Below are positions 61,089-64,000 of a stretch of 64,000 nt of DNA, in pieces (position 1 is the first letter of the stretch; each line of letters opens with the position of its first letter). Location of the stretch: the NCBI GenBank assembly GCA_951230915.1, contig OX579641.1:17772254-17836253 (forward strand), written 5' to 3'. Source of the stretch: Antitrichia curtipendula (taxonomy: Eukaryota > Streptophyta > Bryopsida > Hypnales > Leucodontaceae). The notes under the pieces were generated by a model. That model saw only the letters and a program-made list of their open reading frames with translations, ran no database searches and had not been told where the DNA came from. A program made the translations under genes and the position numbers.

Positions 61089-61403
61089 TAACATGATATA
61101 GAGTATGCTAAAATTTTAATTCAGAATCCATAGTGCAAAAACTTTCCACAATCAATGGTCAAAGGCATCTGAAATTCTCGGGCACAGTGGGAAAAAAAAG
61201 AGCTTTCCCTTCAAATGCTTATATCTTTTGATCCGTACGGTCAAATGTCACGAAATTTTTACCACTTGTTCTTCTACAAGTCTAGTACAAGATCCTACGG
61301 TTATAACCCTAAAAAAACATTTTGTTGAAAAATTTGATGAACGCAGCAGTAGGGGCAGTTTTGAGTGGTTTTTGACAGAAAAATGGCCTTGGTCCTGTAG
61401 GGG

Positions 61404-61842
61404 GTAATTCCTATTGTTAGACTAGTCACATGTCCATATTTTTGTGTTGGCAAGTGAAGAGAGGTTCCAACGCACCAACAAACTTGACATTTGGATATCG
61501 TATGCACAAATTAGGAAGAGTCAAAGTGTATTTTTTGGTCAAGGTTGTTTCTAAAAACTGTTTCTCCCATATAGATACATGTTGATTTTGGAGATGTACG
61601 CATAGTGACGATAGTGTTTTAGGCAGGGTGTGATTTCGGTCCATTGTATTCTTACAAAGTGTCGCTCATATCAAGCAAGAAATTCAGAGTCTGTGTATGA
61701 TAACTTCACTTACAAATCTCCCCCAGTGCTCATCAGTGCCAGGTCCTTTTTTTGCTGGTGTCTGTTTGTGAAGCACGTTTGACGTTTCCCTCTTTGTCAT
61801 GCTGAAACCAAGGGCCGCATAACTTTACCTTAAGTTATCCTA
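61404..61842. other. Non-coding stretch
   Basis: Nothing recognisable. Overlapping minus frames at 61,301-61,644 lack domains. Confidence 0.45.
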
Positions 61843-62210
61843 AGGTAGGAGGCTCTGAAAGCGAGCATCTAAGGGCTGGTCTGCCTTTTTCATGTGGGTT
61901 CTTGGATGGGATTATTTTTAGCTCATTTTTCAGACAAAGAAAAATAGATTTTGATTGTAAACACAAATTGTTTTGTATTTTTTGAAGCATTTTTGAATTA
62001 TTTATGAATTTTCAAACGTGATGAGTCATAGGTCCCTATTTATGACCCTAGGTCTTCCATAAACCGTTCACATGCAATTTCTAGAGAGAAATGGGGAAAA
62101 CAAAGAGAATGATTGGCTCTTACAATAAATAATATTTTTTTTTATCAATTCATTCAATGACTACAGAAGGTCCATTTAAAGACCACCTTATGTCCATTTC
62201 AGGCGAGTCT
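61843..62210. mobile_element. MITE, AGGTAGGA family, truncated copy 3
   Basis: Begins TA then AGGTAGGAGGCTCTGAAAGC and runs in the reverse internal orientation of copy 2 (GGGCTGGTCTGCCTTTTTC). It stops after TCCATTTCAGGCGAGTCT, lacking about 45 bp and the second terminal repeat. Confidence 0.85.
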
Positions 62211-62483
62211 AAGTTACTGCAACACAGTTCCACCTGAGAAGGGGCAGATCACCATTATGAAATGCAATGAAAAGGAGGCACCCACCCATTCAACGGGATT
62301 GCATCCTGTCAACACTGACAGGATGGGGACCAGTTCAGTTGTGTTCCCCACAGGTGGGAGCAGCAACTTCTTCCAGTCCAGGCGAGCTCAAATACATGGT
62401 CGGATTGCTCAAATGCCTTTTTCAGAAGTTTTGGCATATTTTTTACAGTGGAGTTCATCGTAAAGGGTTGTCCCCAGTTGTAA

Positions 62484-63238
62484 GAGCATCGCCAATGCAG
62501 CTCGTTAAATGGCACAGGAACGGTGCCAACAGGATTCATAACGGTGTTCTTGAAATTATCGCACCCCAATGCAGCCGCTCAAATGGACGGCATTTTTCAG
62601 GACGCTTTACATTTGAGCCCCTGCTCGGTATTTTTCAGAGATTTGCAGAGCTCTGAATCATACACTGGAAGCCCTATTTCCCTGACACTGGTGACGTTTC
62701 CTAGAAAAGTTCAAGTAAGGTACGATGCTCTTAAAGCGACCCTTTAAGAGCTGATTGCCTTTTGGGGGAAGCTAAACCCTTTGAATCAATTTTCAATAAA
62801 TTTTCTTAGGAAGAAAAATGGAAACGGCATCTAACGCAAGTTGTTTCATATTTTTTGGACCTTTGTGGAATTAGTTATGAATTGTTGAAGTTGAAACGCA
62901 GTGGTCACTAAAAGTGACCCCCTCTTGAAATGTACACGCTTGGTACATTGAAGAAAGTGAAATGTAGCTCTTTCATAGAGGTCGCTTTTAGCAGAGGGTC
63001 TGTTTAAGAGCATCCTACCTTACCTCACCCAAACTCGCTTAGAAAGTGAAAGAGATTCAATAAATTTATTAAAAAGAAAGCTTGGCCATTTTGTTTTCAG
63101 TTCCTTGATCCGTGGTTGCATTGGGTCACAAAGGCAAGTGGCAAACTCCCACTAGGCCCGGCCCACGCTCTCCTCCGGCAACAGGCCCGTTTCTGACAAT
63201 ATGCTATGCCAATTCCAGCGTCCGCATTGGAGATGCTC
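62484..63238. mobile_element. PIF/Harbinger-like MITE with nested insertion
   Basis: Flanked by TAA on both sides (62,481-62,483, 63,239-63,241). Ends are GAGCATCGCCAATGCAG and GAGCATCTCCAATGCGG on opposite strands. The 3-bp TWA-type target is characteristic of PIF/Harbinger. Length without the inner element is about 450 bp. No coding role. Confidence 0.8.
62718..63020. mobile_element. MITE, AGGTA-GATGCTCTTAAA subfamily
   Basis: 303 bp with TA on both sides (62,716-62,717, 63,021-63,022). Ends are AGGTACGATGCTCTTAAA and AGGTAGGATGCTCTTAAA on opposite strands. It shares the AGGTAGGA core and TA target with the 60,678 family but has a different interior. Inserted in the Harbinger-like MITE. 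Confidence 0.85.
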
Positions 63239-63241
63239 TAA

Positions 63242-64000
63242 CACTTACAACTGGTGCAAGAGAGGAAGGTTCAACTGAGAATCGTACAAAAGAAACACAA
63301 CATCAAACTCCAACAGACTCCGGTTTTGATGCTCCAAGGAGTTTTCGTCCCGTGTTTTTCTCAAGTGAAATCTCTAGTATGTATGTTTGACTTGTATCTG
63401 TGTCTTACAAAATATTCGTAAAAGACAGAGGGATTCCATGAAACATGGTCACAAAAGGAAAAGGTTATTCCTTCAAATCCAAGCATTAGACTGCATTCAT
63501 AAGAAATTATTGGGATGGATCATCACCTTCAAACTAGTTTTTTTTTTTTTTTTGCATTGTAGCAGTGCTCCATGCAGAGAATGGAGGATGGTCCCTCCAA
63601 ATTTAAACCACTGTGACTCTGCCACGATAATGGAGTTTGGCACCATGGTGCCAAAAAAAACAACCCTGCTTCAAACACTTTGTTTGATTAGGCTTAAAAT
63701 CCAAGCTTGAGGTTCTTAACACAATGACAACGAACTTAATGCAGACAACCAGAAGTGGCCAAAACTAAAGCACAGAGTCCCAACTGTAAACAAAAAGAAT
63801 GGCAATCTAAGCTTAGGACTATTTCTTGTACACACACTCTTTGTAAAAATTGAGAGCCGTTGATCTCGTAAACAAAAATTCCCCCCTCCAATGATGTTGA
63901 TCTTGCAAAATAAATAATACGCATATGAATACTCTGCGATATGGATATGGGTATACAAGACAAAAACAAAATGTGAAAATATGCACTTTCATGTGAAATA
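63242..64000. other. Non-coding stretch
   Basis: A T run at 63,539-63,553. Short frames (63,387-63,710 and minus frames at 63,716-63,969) show no domain. Confidence 0.45.

Larger units (their letters stand above)
56924..61403. mobile_element. 4.5-kb foldback TTAA-family element
   Basis: TTAA (56,920-56,923) then CCCCTAAAGGACCAAGG at the left; the complement (CCTTGGTCCTGTAGGGG) then GTAA at the right. Left arm 56,924-58,710 and right arm 59,205-61,403 are inverted copies once the 411-bp MITE in the right arm is removed. Both outer ends are A-type. Inner B-type ends, CCCCTAAAGGACCAAAC, lie at 58,064 and its mirror at 59,851, so a second foldback (58,064-59,851) is nested inside. The loop holds 200 N and 294 bp. 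No transposase found. The arms' central parts include GC-richer text (57,530-57,780) of unknown origin. Confidence 0.8.

Overview
The window is nuclear DNA of a land plant with an AT-rich, transposon-dense genome. The evidence is a TPD1/TDL-type cysteine-rich secreted ligand gene, a spliced gene with a probable plastid-targeted membrane product, a TTTAGGG-type interstitial telomere motif, and plant-type Ty1/copia, Ty3/gypsy, CACTA and PIF/Harbinger-like remains. The species cannot be fixed from sequence alone. A 200-base N run marks an assembly gap at 58,711-58,910.

Only two host genes can be modelled. (1) A TPD1-like gene on + (6,759-8,710): three upstream exons, including one with a hydrophobic secretion signal, splice in phase to a six-cysteine ligand exon. 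A second copy of that exon with the same length and phase lies 0.5 kb downstream (9,232-9,536), suggesting alternative terminal exons or a nascent tandem gene. (2) A four-exon gene on - (39,247-40,912, with a likely 5' UTR exon ending at 42,693). It encodes 257 residues: a plastid-transit-like N-terminus, a Gly/Asp linker and four predicted membrane helices. I do not recognise the family.

Layout: 1-6 kb holds tandem repeats, a TA-flanked MITE and the first copies of a TTAA-flanked repeat family. 6-10 kb is the TPD1-like locus. 10-16 kb is non-coding, with a degenerate 54-bp tandem array and a minus-strand Ty3 fragment. 16.6-22.9 kb is a decayed Ty3/gypsy element on + (gag, zinc knuckles, protease, integrase tail) carrying a TTAA-flanked element in gag and a SINE-like insertion in the protease active site. 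20.9-27.4 kb is enriched in the word AATTGG and includes unrecognised degenerate coding sequence. 27.45-28.19 kb is a near-perfect 740-bp hairpin. 33,367-38,698 is a complete but inactive Ty1/copia element on - with 218-bp LTRs and an AAATT target duplication, carrying a CACTA-type MITE. 39-43 kb is the membrane-protein gene with its GC-rich first exon. 45,960-47,049 is a non-autonomous CACTA element with an 11-bp array. 53.2-55.0 kb is a broken pogo/Tigger-like transposase. 56,924-61,403 is a 4.5-kb foldback element, and 61.8-63.2 kb is a nest of MITEs.

The most unusual system is the dispersed family whose ends read TTAA-CCCCTAAAGGACCAAGG. The TTAA target and the CCCY start resemble piggyBac-type transposons. 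At least ten whole or partial copies occur here, several of them large hairpins, and none carries a transposase. All family assignments come from reading the sequence; no database search was run.
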